Assembly (NCBI RefSeq): GCF_000337675.1
Contig: NZ_AOIB01000014.1
Location: 151,352-215,351, forward strand
Source of the DNA: Natronococcus amylolyticus DSM 10524
Lineage (GTDB): Archaea > Halobacteriota > Halobacteria > Halobacteriales > Natrialbaceae
Length of the DNA: 64,000 nt
Direction of reading: 5' to 3'
Made by a program: the position numbers and the translations under genes. This document shows positions 7,227 to 15,397 of this stretch, one piece after another (the first letter of the stretch is position 1; each line of letters opens with the position of its first letter). Under the pieces are notes generated by a model that had not been told where the DNA came from, did no database searches, and saw nothing but the letters and a program-made list of their open reading frames with translations.

Positions 7227-8235
7227 CGGTCACGATCACGGCCACGACGACGAAACGGCCACGGACCCGCGTCCTCGTGTCCGGGCCATCCAGTCACTGC
7301 TCGTCGAGAAGGGGATCGTCTCGACGGACGCGGTCGACGAAGCCATCTCCGCGTACGAGCGTGATATCGGCCCGCAAAACGGTGCACGCGTCGTCGCCCG
7401 GGCCTGGACCGATCCCGAGTTCAAGCGTCGCTTGCTCGCCGATGCGGAGGCCGCACTCGACTCGTTCGACTTCGACGTCGGCATGCAACACATCCAGGTG
7501 AAGGAAAACACCGACGACGTACACAATGCGGTCGTCTGTACGCTCTGTTCCTGTTATCCGTGGTCGCTGCTCGGCCTGCCGCCGACGTGGTACAAGACGC
7601 CGTCGTACCGATCGCGGATGGTCCGGGAGCCGCGGTCCGTCCTTGACGAGTTCGGGCTCGAGCTCGAGGAGGACGTCACCGTCGACGTCTGGGACTCGAG
7701 TTCGGAGATCCGGTACATGGTGCTCCCGCAACGTCCCGACGGGACGGCAGGGTACGACGAGGACGAGCTCACGGACCTCGTCACTCGCGACGCGATGATC
7801 GGCGTCGAGCGACTCGACGCGTCCTCGTCGGCGTCCACGGAGCGGGTGACCGACGGCGGCAGCGACGAGAGCGAGGAGCCGTTCGCGGAGCTGCTCGGCC
7901 TCGAGACGGAGCCGACGTTCGCCGCTCCGTGGCAGGCACGCGCGTTCGGGGTGACGGTCGCACTGTACGAGAACGGCTCGGGGTTCGACTGGTCGGCGTT
8001 CCAGGAGCGATTGATCGACGAGGTCGAGGCGACGCCCGCCGATGCCGACGGCGTCGACTACGGGGACGCCGACGCGACCGAACGGACGTACTACGAGCAG
8101 TGGCAGGCAGCACTGGAGCGGCTACTCGTCACCCAGACCGACCTCGACACGGAAACGGTCGACGCGCGAGCGACCGAGTTCGCGTCCGGCGAGCGCACCG
8201 CCGAGGAGTTCGTCGGCGGTAGCCGCGTGCACTGA
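7219..8235 (+). CDS. nthA: Cobalt-type nitrile hydratase alpha subunit fused to activator domain
   Basis: 338 residues. Residues about 15-205 are a complete alpha subunit. The metal loop VCTLCSCYPW carries the three Cys (two become oxidised) and Ser backbone ligands; Thr in CTLCSC, rather than Ser as in CSLCSC, marks the Co(III) type. SYRSRMVREPR and the acidic strand DVWDSSSEIRY follow. After a Ser/Glu-rich linker (about 207-222), residues about 223-335 match the separate p14K/NhlE-type activator: APWQARAFGVTVAL, then FDWSAFQERL and TYYEQWQAALERLL. The activator normally delivers cobalt as its own subunit, so here it is covalently attached. I checked that one frame runs through both parts with no stop or shift. 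Confidence 0.93.
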   Translation: MSDGHDHGHDDETATDPRPRVRAIQSLLVEKGIVSTDAVDEAISAYERDIGPQNGARVVARAWTDPEFKRRLLADAEAALDSFDFDVGMQHIQVKENTDDVHNAVVCTLCSCYPWSLLGLPPTWYKTPSYRSRMVREPRSVLDEFGLELEEDVTVDVWDSSSEIRYMVLPQRPDGTAGYDEDELTDLVTRDAMIGVERLDASSSASTERVTDGGSDESEEPFAELLGLETEPTFAAPWQARAFGVTVALYENGSGFDWSAFQERLIDEVEATPADADGVDYGDADATERTYYEQWQAALERLLVTQTDLDTETVDARATEFASGERTAEEFVGGSRVH

Positions 8236-8377
8236 GCGGAAATGAACCGATCGGCCCTTGCTCGCGGCAAAGAGTCTCTCTGGTCTGTGAAACGAAGAAA
8301 GCGGTCGTCTCGCTCCGGTTACGGATCGGGGATCGCTCGGTCGTCAGTCGAGGGCACTCGAGCCAGCCGATGGGACG

Positions 8378-9484
8378 TCACTCGACCGGGAATCGAAGGA
8401 GTGCACCGACGCCATCGAAGGCCTCCTGAAGCTGCTCGGCGCGATCGAGTCCCGTCGGGACGATGATCGTACTTGCTCCCTCTTCTTCGGCCCGAGCCTC
8501 GAGGGTCTGGGCTTCCTCCGCGGAGAGTGACTCCGCGAGCAACAGCGTTTCGACGGCGCCGTACTCGAGCGCTTCCTCGACGTCTTCGACCCCGCCCGCC
8601 GCGGGCTCGTCCTCCTCGTCGAGCGCGTCGAAGAATCGGTCGAGCGCCTCGCGTGCGTCGGTGGCCTCGAGCGCACCCGCCGCCTCGGCCGCGTCCACGA
8701 GCTGACGAAGTCCCGTCTCGGCGGCGTACTCTACGTTGAACGGACCGAGAACCTCGTCAGCGAGGGTCTCAGGCAGGTGATCGCCGTCGTGGAACCGTTC
8801 GGCGGTGACCTCGCTCCCGCCGAGCAACAGCCCTTCGAGGTCGTGACTGGCAGGCTCTTCCCCTTCGGGAGGGGAGTCGAGGAACACCCGTTCGACCGCG
8901 TCGCCGACCGAGTCGAAGAACTCCGTTCGGCGCTCTTCGCTCCGGCCCTGGAACCGATCCTCGTCGCGGCCCGTGGCGTCCTGTTTGCTCGGAACGTCGC
9001 TTTCGACCGACTCGACCTGTTCGATCGTCTCCCCGTCGTAGCGACCGAGCGTCGCGCTCTCGCGTGCGACGATCAACAGCCCGTGAGTCGCCGTGCCGCT
9101 CGCACTGGGCTCGAGCGGCGTCGTATCGAACTCGTTAGCGTAGCCGTAGGTTCGATCACCGATCGGAGCCGGCGGGTCGTCGAAGACGACCTCGACGAGG
9201 TCGTCGCCGACAGTACCGACGTAGACTGCGAGGCCGTTCTCGGGCGTCTCGTCGTACTCGTGGAGAATTCGCCGTGTCTCTTCGAGTGCCTGTTTGAGGG
9301 GCTTTCGGACCTCTTCGCGGTCGTTCAGGTACTCCGCCTCGGCGTGGTCCTCCTCGACTCGCTGGCGCATTTCGTCGACCGGTTCCGTCGGCGGAACCGA
9401 AACCGAAACGAGCTGTTCGCCATCGGCATCCGCATTGGATATCGTTTCGAACCGCTCAGAAAACGTGGTATCGTCGGACATCAA
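8378..9484 (-). CDS. eRF1-domain paralogue (Vms1-like), degenerate catalytic loop
   Basis: 368 residues in the order of archaeal release-factor paralogues. An N-terminal helical/strand region is followed by a central domain with HGLLIVARESATLGRYDG and a long loop before RFQGRSEERRTEFF. A C-terminal domain has VEEALEYGAVETLLLAESL, the usual eRF1 domain-3 strand. In catalytic eRF1 and in Vms1-type peptidyl-tRNA hydrolases the loop carries GGQ or G-x-x-Q. Here the loop reads QDATGRDEDRF with no GGQ. Ribosome-associated quality control by tRNA-nascent chain release is the family role; activity of this copy is doubtful. It is monocistronic. Confidence 0.8.
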   Translation of the reverse strand: MMSDDTTFSERFETISNADADGEQLVSVSVPPTEPVDEMRQRVEEDHAEAEYLNDREEVRKPLKQALEETRRILHEYDETPENGLAVYVGTVGDDLVEVVFDDPPAPIGDRTYGYANEFDTTPLEPSASGTATHGLLIVARESATLGRYDGETIEQVESVESDVPSKQDATGRDEDRFQGRSEERRTEFFDSVGDAVERVFLDSPPEGEEPASHDLEGLLLGGSEVTAERFHDGDHLPETLADEVLGPFNVEYAAETGLRQLVDAAEAAGALEATDAREALDRFFDALDEEDEPAAGGVEDVEEALEYGAVETLLLAESLSAEEAQTLEARAEEEGASTIIVPTGLDRAEQLQEAFDGVGALLRFPVE

Positions 9485-9669
9485 GGGACCCGATCCTATC
9501 CGTGGCCGGAGTAAGTATCTTGGCCATGAACGGACTCACGAGGCCACAGCCCTACGGTTTGGTAGCAACGGACAGTCTCGATCGGATCGGTGGTTGGATG
9601 GCTCAGTTGTTGTTGGAGTCGCGGCTGTAGTAACGGTTGCTCGAGCAAGAAGCACGTAAAATCGGGATA

Positions 9670-9787
9670 CCGCCTCCCGGATTTGAACTACGCCTGAGAA
9701 CCTGCTCGCGTTGCTCGCAGAACCTCAGTCTAGTTCAAATCCGTTCGGATAGATTTCTCTCGCTCACGAGTTGTTCGCGAGAGAAAT
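9670..9787. repeat. Palindromic element and hairpin behind tRNA-Phe
   Basis: Bases 9670-9688 repeat 19 nt of the tRNA-Phe 3' end (9789-9807) exactly. CGGATTTGAAC (9678-9688) is matched by an 11-bp perfect inverted copy GTTCAAATCCG (9733-9743). Between the arms, CTGC/GCAG encloses loop TCGCGTTGCTC. A second hairpin at 9753-9787 has 11-bp perfect stems (ATTTCTCTCGC) and a 13-nt loop TCACGAGTTGTTC; its last base is the tRNA discriminator. The gap 9485-9669 holds only a doubtful 34-codon frame. Confidence 0.8.
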
Positions 9788-9860
9788 GCCGCCTCCCGGA
9801 TTTGAACCGGGGACAGCTCGATCTTCAGTCGAGTGCTCTCCCAGTCTGAGCTAAGGCGGC
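9787..9860 (-). tRNA. tRNA-Phe (anticodon GAA)
   Basis: A complete cloverleaf read on the minus strand. Acceptor GCCGCCT pairs with AGGCGGC; discriminator A73 is at 9787. The anticodon stem CTCGA/TCGAG has loop CTGAAGA, giving GAA. The T loop TTCAAAT is normal. There is no intron and CCA is not encoded. Confidence 0.97.
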
Positions 9861-10071
9861 TTACCCCTATCTCCGCCCATGATATAAAAAAGGATTTCGA
9901 ATCGACTCGAGCGAGTTCGATCGTCGATCTCGTCTACCCGATTCCATCCGAGAGAAAAGAACAAGCAATAATGGAGAGAATAATACCGAGTATACCATCC
10001 GTTTACCACTGTGTATTGGTTTTTCAGATATTCAAGACACCCTTTTCCGCTCGGGCGGGTAACAGTGTGTT

Positions 10072-10518
10072 ATGGAAGCGCTTGGCTCGGATCGGGACGC
10101 TCAAGAACTGTCAGCAGACACGATTCTCGAGTTGCTGGCAAACCGTCGGCGACGGTACCTCCTGTACGCGCTCCGCGGTCGGGAGGGACCGATCGAGCTC
10201 TCGAGGGTCGCCGAGCAGGTCGCCGGCTGGGAGCACGACGTTCCCCCGGATGAGGTCGCCAAAAACGAGTACAAGAGCGTGTACGTCTCCTCGGTACAGT
10301 GTCACGTGCCGAAGCTGGCCGACTCGGGTGTCGTCGATCACGACGAGGATAACCACACCGTCGTCCTCTCGGATAACTTCGAACAGCTCGAGCCGTACCT
10401 CCGGGTCGTTGTCAAGGACGAACCGGAGGATTCGACGCTCTACGCGGCCCTCGATGCCGACTCCGGAGAGGGAATCCTGAATCAGATCCGGGAGAACGTC
10501 GCCCGGCTCAAGCACTGA
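10072..10518 (+). CDS. DUF7344-type winged-helix regulator
   Basis: 148 residues. The start shows the family's typical LSADTILELLANRRRRYLLYAL, followed by RVAEQVAGWEHDVPPDEV. The wing-like segment KSVYVSSVQCHVPKLADSGV is next, then DEDNHTVVLSDNFEQLEPYL. This is the common haloarchaeal HTH domain (DUF7344 as I recall it) that predicts MarR/ArsR-like DNA binding without a known ligand. It is monocistronic with an AT-rich region upstream (9880-10050), including several poly-A tracts. The target is unknown. Confidence 0.85.
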   Translation: MEALGSDRDAQELSADTILELLANRRRRYLLYALRGREGPIELSRVAEQVAGWEHDVPPDEVAKNEYKSVYVSSVQCHVPKLADSGVVDHDEDNHTVVLSDNFEQLEPYLRVVVKDEPEDSTLYAALDADSGEGILNQIRENVARLKH

Positions 10519-10780
10519 CTTCTCGATCCTATGCTCGCGCTACTCCGGCCAACCCTCGGCTACGGGCACCGGAGATCCAGTTCCGATCCCGCAGTCTGAC
10601 TGATTTCCCCGTTTCGGATCCGGCGTTCCCGCTCGAGTTTCGAGGATGGGAGAGTCGGTTTCGACGCTCTCTCGACAGCCGACAGTCGTTCGAGACGCTG
10701 GCTCGGGACGAGCAAATCCAGTGTGTGCGACAACCCATTGCGGAAACGGCACATCGAAAACGGTCCTCGAGCAACAGGCG

Positions 10781-10898
10781 TGGGCTCGAGCGGGTTCGAA
10801 CTACGCCAAGACGTGCTCGCTTCGCTGCGCGCGTCTTGTCTCATTCGAACCGCCCTCGTATACATTTCTCTGGCTCACCGATTGTTCGCCAGAGAAAT
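10781..10898. repeat. Palindromic element and hairpin behind tRNA-Val
   Basis: Bases 10781-10801 match 20 of 21 nt of the tRNA-Val 3' end (10898-10918). An inverted arm TTCGAACC lies at about 10844-10851. Between them, AAGACG/CGTCTT encloses a GCTCGCTTCGCTG core. A second hairpin at 10864-10898 has perfect 11-bp stems (ATTTCTCTGGC) and a loop TCACCGATTGTTC. It is the same design as behind tRNA-Phe with a changed but compensated stem base pair. The rest of the gap from 10519 shows no gene. Confidence 0.8.
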
Positions 10899-10971
10899 GG
10901 GCTCGGGCGGGTTCGAACCACCGACCTCGGCCTTGTAAAGGCCGCGTCATAACCAGCTAGACCACGAGCCC
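10898..10971 (-). tRNA. tRNA-Val (anticodon TAC)
   Basis: Minus-strand cloverleaf. Acceptor GGGCTCG pairs with CGAGCCC; discriminator A73 is at 10898. Anticodon stem CGGCC/GGCCG with loop TTTACAA gives TAC. T arm GGTGG/CCGCC with loop TTCGAAC. No intron; CCA not encoded. Confidence 0.97.
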
Positions 10972-11031
10972 GTATCCGAAATCAGTGGCCCTGTCCGAAT
11001 AACCTTTACTTTCTCGAGTCGGATCCCCAGT

Positions 11032-11526
11032 ATGGCTCTCGAGCGAGTCTGGAAGGGGCTGCTCGTCGTTGCAGCAGTGGGCGTCGTCGCGCTGTTGCTC
11101 GTCCAGCTCGGCGTAGTCGGGGCGCCCTGGAGCGACGACCGGACCGAAGTCCGGGTGCTCGACGACGACGGGGAGCCGAAGGCAACGATCGACGCCGAGA
11201 TCGCGGATACGCCGGGCGAGCGCTACACCGGCCTGAGCGATCACGACTCGCTCGAGCCAGACGAGGGGATGCTGTTCGTCCACGACAGCGAGGGCGAGCG
11301 CACGTACGTGATGCGGGACATGGACTTCGGCATCGACATCGTCTTCATCGGCGCCGATCGCGAGATCACGACGATCCACAGCGCCCCCGAGCCCGGTCCC
11401 GACGAGGACGGCGAGGATCAGGAGTACACCGGCGATGCACAGTGGGTCCTCGAGGTCCCGATCGGGTACGCCGACGAGAACGGGATCGAACCCGGCGACG
11501 AGGTCGAGATCGGGTCCGAAGACTGA
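11032..11526 (+). CDS. Membrane-anchored DUF192 protein
   Basis: 164 residues. An N-terminal hydrophobic helix (about 8-29, VWKGLLVVAAVGVVALLLVQ) anchors the protein. The DUF192 domain follows: EIADTPGERYTGLSDHDSL, GMLFVHD and YVMRDMDFGIDIVFIG, ending with the conserved VLEVPIGYADENGIEPGDEV. DUF192 proteins are extracytoplasmic beta-barrel proteins of unknown role; they often sit alone, as here. A TATA-like stretch (ACCTTTACTTTC) lies about 30 bp before the ATG, consistent with a leaderless transcript. The first base lies 60 bp beyond tRNA-Val, which points away. Confidence 0.9.
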   Translation: MALERVWKGLLVVAAVGVVALLLVQLGVVGAPWSDDRTEVRVLDDDGEPKATIDAEIADTPGERYTGLSDHDSLEPDEGMLFVHDSEGERTYVMRDMDFGIDIVFIGADREITTIHSAPEPGPDEDGEDQEYTGDAQWVLEVPIGYADENGIEPGDEVEIGSED

Positions 11527-11583
11527 GCGATGTATTTCGATTCGTAGGGAACGCTTATTGGCGACGGTCCCGGAGACGAAGCA

Positions 11584-13530
11584 ATGAGTAGCGTCGACTG
11601 GGAGAAAGACGACCCCTTCGAGGAACAACGGGAGCAAGTCGAGAGCCCGATGCGCCGGTTGATCTTCGATTTCGGTCGTCCCTACTGGTTCTCCGTGACG
11701 ATCGGTCTCATCTCGAGCGTCTTCGCCCGGGCGCTGGATCTGCTGCCCGCCCTAATGCTGGCGGTCGCGATCGACGCGATCTTCAACGACGCCGTCTTCT
11801 CCGAGCAGGTTCCGCTGTCGGTGCTCCCGGACGCGTGGCTCCCCACGTCGCCCGAGGAGCAGTTCTGGTTCGTCGTCGCCGTCATCGCGGGCTCGTTCGC
11901 GCTGGGGGCGCTGTTTCACTGGCTGCGAAACTGGGGGTTCAACGCCTTCTCCCAGCACGTCCAACACGACGTCCGGACCGCGACCTACGACAAGATGCAG
12001 CGCCTGGACATGGAGTTCTTCGCGAACAAGCAGACCGGCGAGATGATGTCGGTGCTGAGCAACGACGTCAACCAGCTCGAGCGGTTTCTCAACGAAGGGA
12101 TGAACTCGGCGACCCGGCTGATCGTGATGGTCGTTGGAATCACGTTCCTGCTGTTCTGGCTCAACCCGCAGCTGGCGCTGGTCTCGCTGACCCCAGTTCC
12201 GCTAATCGCGATCTTCACCTACGTGTTCGTCAAGAAGATCCAGCCGAAGTACGCCGCGGTGCGATCGTCGGTCGGCAAGGTCAACTCCCGCCTGGAGAAC
12301 AACCTCGGCGGAATCGGGGTCATCAAGTCCTCGAACACCGAGGAGTTCGAGTCCGACCGCGTCGAGGACGTCTCCGAAAAGTACTACGACACGAACTGGG
12401 AGGCGATCGATCTGCGGATCAAGTTCTTCCCCAGCCTGCAGCTGATCTCGGGGATCGGCTTCGTCCTTACCTTCCTCATCGGCGGCTACTGGGTCTTTAC
12501 CGGAACTGGGCCCGGGCCGCTTACGGGGACGCTCCAGACTGGAACCTTCGTCGCCTTCATCCTCTACACCCAGCAGCTGGTCTGGCCGATGGCGCAGTTC
12601 GGCCAGGTGATCAACATGTACCAGCGCGCCGAGGCCTCGAGCGAGCGCATCTTCGGGCTGATGGACGAGGAGGGACGCATCGAGCGCGACGAGGACGCCG
12701 ACGAGCTCGAGGTACGGGAGGGCAGCGTCGAGTACGACGACGTCGTCTTTGGGTACGACGACAGCGAGCGCATCATCGACGAGATCAGCATCGATGTCGA
12801 GGGTGGCGAGACCGTCGCGCTGGTCGGACCGACGGGGGCCGGAAAGTCGACCGTCCTCAAACTGCTGCTCCGGCTGTACGACGTCGACGAGGGCTCGATC
12901 CGGATCGACGATCAGGATGTCAAGGACGTCTCCCTGGCGAGTCTGCGCCGATCGATGGGGTACGTCGGCCAGGACTCGTTCCTGTTCTACGGGAGCGTCG
13001 AGGAGAACATCACCTACGGCACGTTCGAGGCCGACCGCGAGGAGATCGTCGCAGCCGCGAAGGCCGCCGAGGCACACGAGTTCATTCAGAACCTCCCGGA
13101 CGGCTACGACACGATGGTCGGCGAACGGGGCGTCAAGCTCTCGGGGGGCCAGCGCCAGCGGGTCGCCATCGCTCGATCGATCCTGAAGGATCCGGAGATC
13201 CTGATCCTCGACGAAGCGACCAGCGACGTCGACACGGAGACCGAGATGCTCATCCAGCGCTCGCTCGACGAGTTAACGAAAGAACGGACCACGTTCGCCA
13301 TCGCCCACCGCCTGTCGACGATCAAGGACGCCGACCAGATCGTCGTCCTGGAGGACGGCCAGATCGTCGAGCGCGGCACGCACGAGGAGCTGCTGGCGAG
13401 CGACGGTCTGTACGCACACCTCTGGGGCGTACAGGCCGGCGAGATAGACGAACTACCGCAAGAATTTATCGAACGGGCCCAGCGTCGGCAGGCCCGTACC
13501 GAGGTCGACGTTGACGCGGACGACGACTAG
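11584..13530 (+). CDS. ABC exporter, fused membrane and ATPase domains
   Basis: 648 residues. The N-terminal six-helix membrane domain occupies about 25-340 and contains the MQRLDMEFFANKQTGEMMS coupling region typical of type IV exporters (MsbA/LmrA-like). The ATPase domain occupies about 375-615: Walker A GPTGAGKST near 415, signature LSGGQRQR near 518, Walker B ILILDEATSD near 538 and the switch His in AHRLST. It is a homodimeric exporter or half-transporter of lipids or hydrophobic compounds; the substrate is unknown. The last four bases overlap the 3' end of the convergent DUF5789 gene. Confidence 0.95.
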   Translation: MSSVDWEKDDPFEEQREQVESPMRRLIFDFGRPYWFSVTIGLISSVFARALDLLPALMLAVAIDAIFNDAVFSEQVPLSVLPDAWLPTSPEEQFWFVVAVIAGSFALGALFHWLRNWGFNAFSQHVQHDVRTATYDKMQRLDMEFFANKQTGEMMSVLSNDVNQLERFLNEGMNSATRLIVMVVGITFLLFWLNPQLALVSLTPVPLIAIFTYVFVKKIQPKYAAVRSSVGKVNSRLENNLGGIGVIKSSNTEEFESDRVEDVSEKYYDTNWEAIDLRIKFFPSLQLISGIGFVLTFLIGGYWVFTGTGPGPLTGTLQTGTFVAFILYTQQLVWPMAQFGQVINMYQRAEASSERIFGLMDEEGRIERDEDADELEVREGSVEYDDVVFGYDDSERIIDEISIDVEGGETVALVGPTGAGKSTVLKLLLRLYDVDEGSIRIDDQDVKDVSLASLRRSMGYVGQDSFLFYGSVEENITYGTFEADREEIVAAAKAAEAHEFIQNLPDGYDTMVGERGVKLSGGQRQRVAIARSILKDPEILILDEATSDVDTETEMLIQRSLDELTKERTTFAIAHRLSTIKDADQIVVLEDGQIVERGTHEELLASDGLYAHLWGVQAGEIDELPQEFIERAQRRQARTEVDVDADDD

Positions 13531-13871
13531 AACGACTCCTGTTCGCTCTGCCCGTCCTGATCGGGGCCACCTTCCTCCTGGCGCTGCTCGCCCGCCGCCG
13601 GAGGCGTTCGGTCGCTGTAGTTCTTCCGGCCGATCGCGTCGTCGCCGACCATGTTCATGATCGCCTGCTCAACCTCGTCGTAGGAGCCGTACTCGTCCTC
13701 GTTGAGCGGCTCGAGCAACTCCTCGAGCGTCGCGGATTCCTCGCCCATGTCGACCTCCTCCTCGCCGTACTCCTCGAGGAGCTCGTCCTGTTCGATCGGG
13801 TAGTCGAGGTTCTCGAGATCCTCTTCGACGTCGCTCAGGTCGACTCCGAGTTCGCGGCTTTCATCGGTCAT
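13527..13871 (-). CDS. DUF5789-type acidic protein
   Basis: 114 residues from the ATG at 13871. The sequence RELGVDLSDVEEDLENLDYP then EELLEEYGEEEVDM, SATLEELLEPL and YGSYDEVEQAIMNMVGDDAI matches the haloarchaeal DUF5789 pattern as I remember it. It is very acidic, has no Cys and no membrane segment, and ends in a disordered Gln/Glu/Asp tail. The function is unknown. It is convergent with the ABC exporter and overlaps it by 4 bp. A longer start at 13922 adds residues with no family similarity. Confidence 0.85.
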   Translation of the reverse strand: MTDESRELGVDLSDVEEDLENLDYPIEQDELLEEYGEEEVDMGEESATLEELLEPLNEDEYGSYDEVEQAIMNMVGDDAIGRKNYSDRTPPAAGEQRQEEGGPDQDGQSEQESF

Positions 13872-14011
13872 ACTCGAACAGTACGCCACGCGCTGCAAAC
13901 AAGTTGACCCTGCGTACGCCACGGCAGTTTGCCGGGCGTCACTGCGCTTGAGACCGATTCTGCGCTTCCGTCACCGGGAGTTTCATGGCCGCACGCTCGG
14001 TTCGGTTCGGT

Positions 14012-14749
14012 ATGGATCTCTCGGAGGCGACGTGGACGGAGGTACGGGAGCTCGAGACCGATCTCGCGGTCGTTCCCGTCGGCAGCACCGAACAGCACGG
14101 CCCGCACGCTCCGCTCGGAACCGACGTACTGACCGCCGAAGCGGTCGCCGACGCAGCGCTCGAGCGAAGCGACCGCGAAGTGGTTCGGGCACCTGCGATC
14201 CCCGTCGGGATCGCCGAGGAACACCGGCAGTTTCCGGGAACGATGTGGGTTTCCGAGGATACCTTTCGAAGCTACGTCCGGGAGTCAGTCGAAAGCCTCG
14301 CACACCACGGCTTCGATCGCGTCGTCCTCGTCAACGGACACGGCGGAAACATCGACGCACTTCGGGAAGTCGGCGGTCGGCTAACGCGAAGCGGCGACGC
14401 CTACGCCGTTCCGTTCACCTGGTTCGGGGCCGTCGGCGACCACTCAAGCGACATGGGTCACGGCGGTCCCCTCGAGACGGCCCTGGTTCGTCACGTCGAC
14501 CCGGATCTCGTTCACGAGGACCGACTCGAGGACGCCCGCGACGGTGGCGCCGATGGCTGGGGGGAGTGGACCAGCTACGCGAATCTGGCGTACGACTCGG
14601 CGGAGTTTACGGACAACGGCGTCGTCGGTGATCCGACCGACGGCGACGAACGGCGGGGCGAAGAACTGCTCGAGCTAGCTGCCGACGCCCTGGATCGGCT
14701 CCTCGAGGCCGTCGCCGAGCGGGACGTCTCGCGACCGGAGCGACGATAG
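14012..14749 (+). CDS. Creatininase-family amidohydrolase (ArfB candidate)
   Basis: 245 residues from the ATG at 14012; an in-frame ATG at 13985 adds nine. The creatininase fold is clear: VPVGSTEQHGPHAPLGTD with the Glu/His metal ligands, EEHRQFPGTMWVS, LVNGHGGNIDALREV and SDMGHGGPLETALV. Archaeal members include the FAPy deformylase ArfB, which hydrolyses the formyl group after GTP cyclohydrolase III on the way to riboflavin and coenzyme F420; other members act in mycofactocin maturation or creatinine use. ArfB is my favoured reading in an F420-using haloarchaeon, but no motif here proves it. Neighbours give no pathway hint. Confidence 0.88.
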   Translation: MDLSEATWTEVRELETDLAVVPVGSTEQHGPHAPLGTDVLTAEAVADAALERSDREVVRAPAIPVGIAEEHRQFPGTMWVSEDTFRSYVRESVESLAHHGFDRVVLVNGHGGNIDALREVGGRLTRSGDAYAVPFTWFGAVGDHSSDMGHGGPLETALVRHVDPDLVHEDRLEDARDGGADGWGEWTSYANLAYDSAEFTDNGVVGDPTDGDERRGEELLELAADALDRLLEAVAERDVSRPERR

Positions 14750-14770
14750 GGCAGCGACCGACGATATCGA

Positions 14771-15268
14771 TTACTCCTCGCTTTCGTCGTCGTCCGCAGC
14801 CGTCTCGTCGGCATCGTCCTCACCGTCCTCGTCGTCCGTCTCGTCGCTCGCCTCGTCCACCTCCGCTTCGGACTCGGTTTCGGCCTCCTGGAGCGCGCCG
14901 CGAAGCGCCGGGATCGTCGAGGCGAGATCACCGACCTGTTCGCCGGCCGCGGAGACGTCGGCGATCGTCTCCTCGAGATCCTCGATCTCGGCCTCGAGAT
15001 CGTCGGCGTCCTCGAAGGCGTCGGCGCGCTGGCCCATCGTGTACCACTTCTTCGCGTCCCGGAGGTGGGCCTCGGCGTCGCCGGCGTCGAGTGCGGACTT
15101 GAGCCCGTTGAGAACGCCGAGCGCGTTGTCGGCGTCGGTTTCCCAGACGTCGTCGGCCGCCGGCAGCTCGCTCCAGGCCTGCTCGAGCGAAGACTCGACG
15201 TCCTCGCGCATCTCGCTGGCCGCTTCGCCGAACAGTTCCTCGTCGTCACCGAGCGTCGCTTGACTCAT
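14771..15268 (-). CDS. DUF5790-type acidic protein
   Basis: 165 residues from the ATG at 15268. The N-terminal two-thirds are helical (LFGEAASEMREDVESSLEQA, then LPAADDVWETDADNALGVLN and AHLRDAKKWYTMGQRAD). The last 45 residues are a Glu/Asp/Ala disordered tail. The head matches the haloarchaeal DUF5790 family as I recall it. No enzymatic motif is present. It is convergent with the creatininase gene, 21 bp apart, and 129 bp separate its 5' end from the MptD gene on the same strand. Confidence 0.85.
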   Translation of the reverse strand: MSQATLGDDEELFGEAASEMREDVESSLEQAWSELPAADDVWETDADNALGVLNGLKSALDAGDAEAHLRDAKKWYTMGQRADAFEDADDLEAEIEDLEETIADVSAAGEQVGDLASTIPALRGALQEAETESEAEVDEASDETDDEDGEDDADETAADDDESEE

Positions 15269-15397
15269 GTCGTCCACTTCACCGGCGCTGCGTTTAAAAG
15301 GTAGCCCGAAAGTGAAAGTGAAAACGGGGGCTGGTAGGCCGGTACCGACGAAACGGCGGCCGAATTTCGAAAGGAAGGTCCTCCGAACGTGGCGGGA

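Noticed and set aside
9525-9629. 34-codon frame beginning MNGLTRPQPYGLVATD behind the eRF1 paralogue
   Set aside because: Too short and without promoter, ribosome site or recognisable family; kept only as a possibility.
9670-10971. Integrated element between tRNA copies of Phe or Val
   Set aside because: The copies lie only about 120 bp apart with hairpins between them and no integrase or cargo; a full integrative element is not supported.
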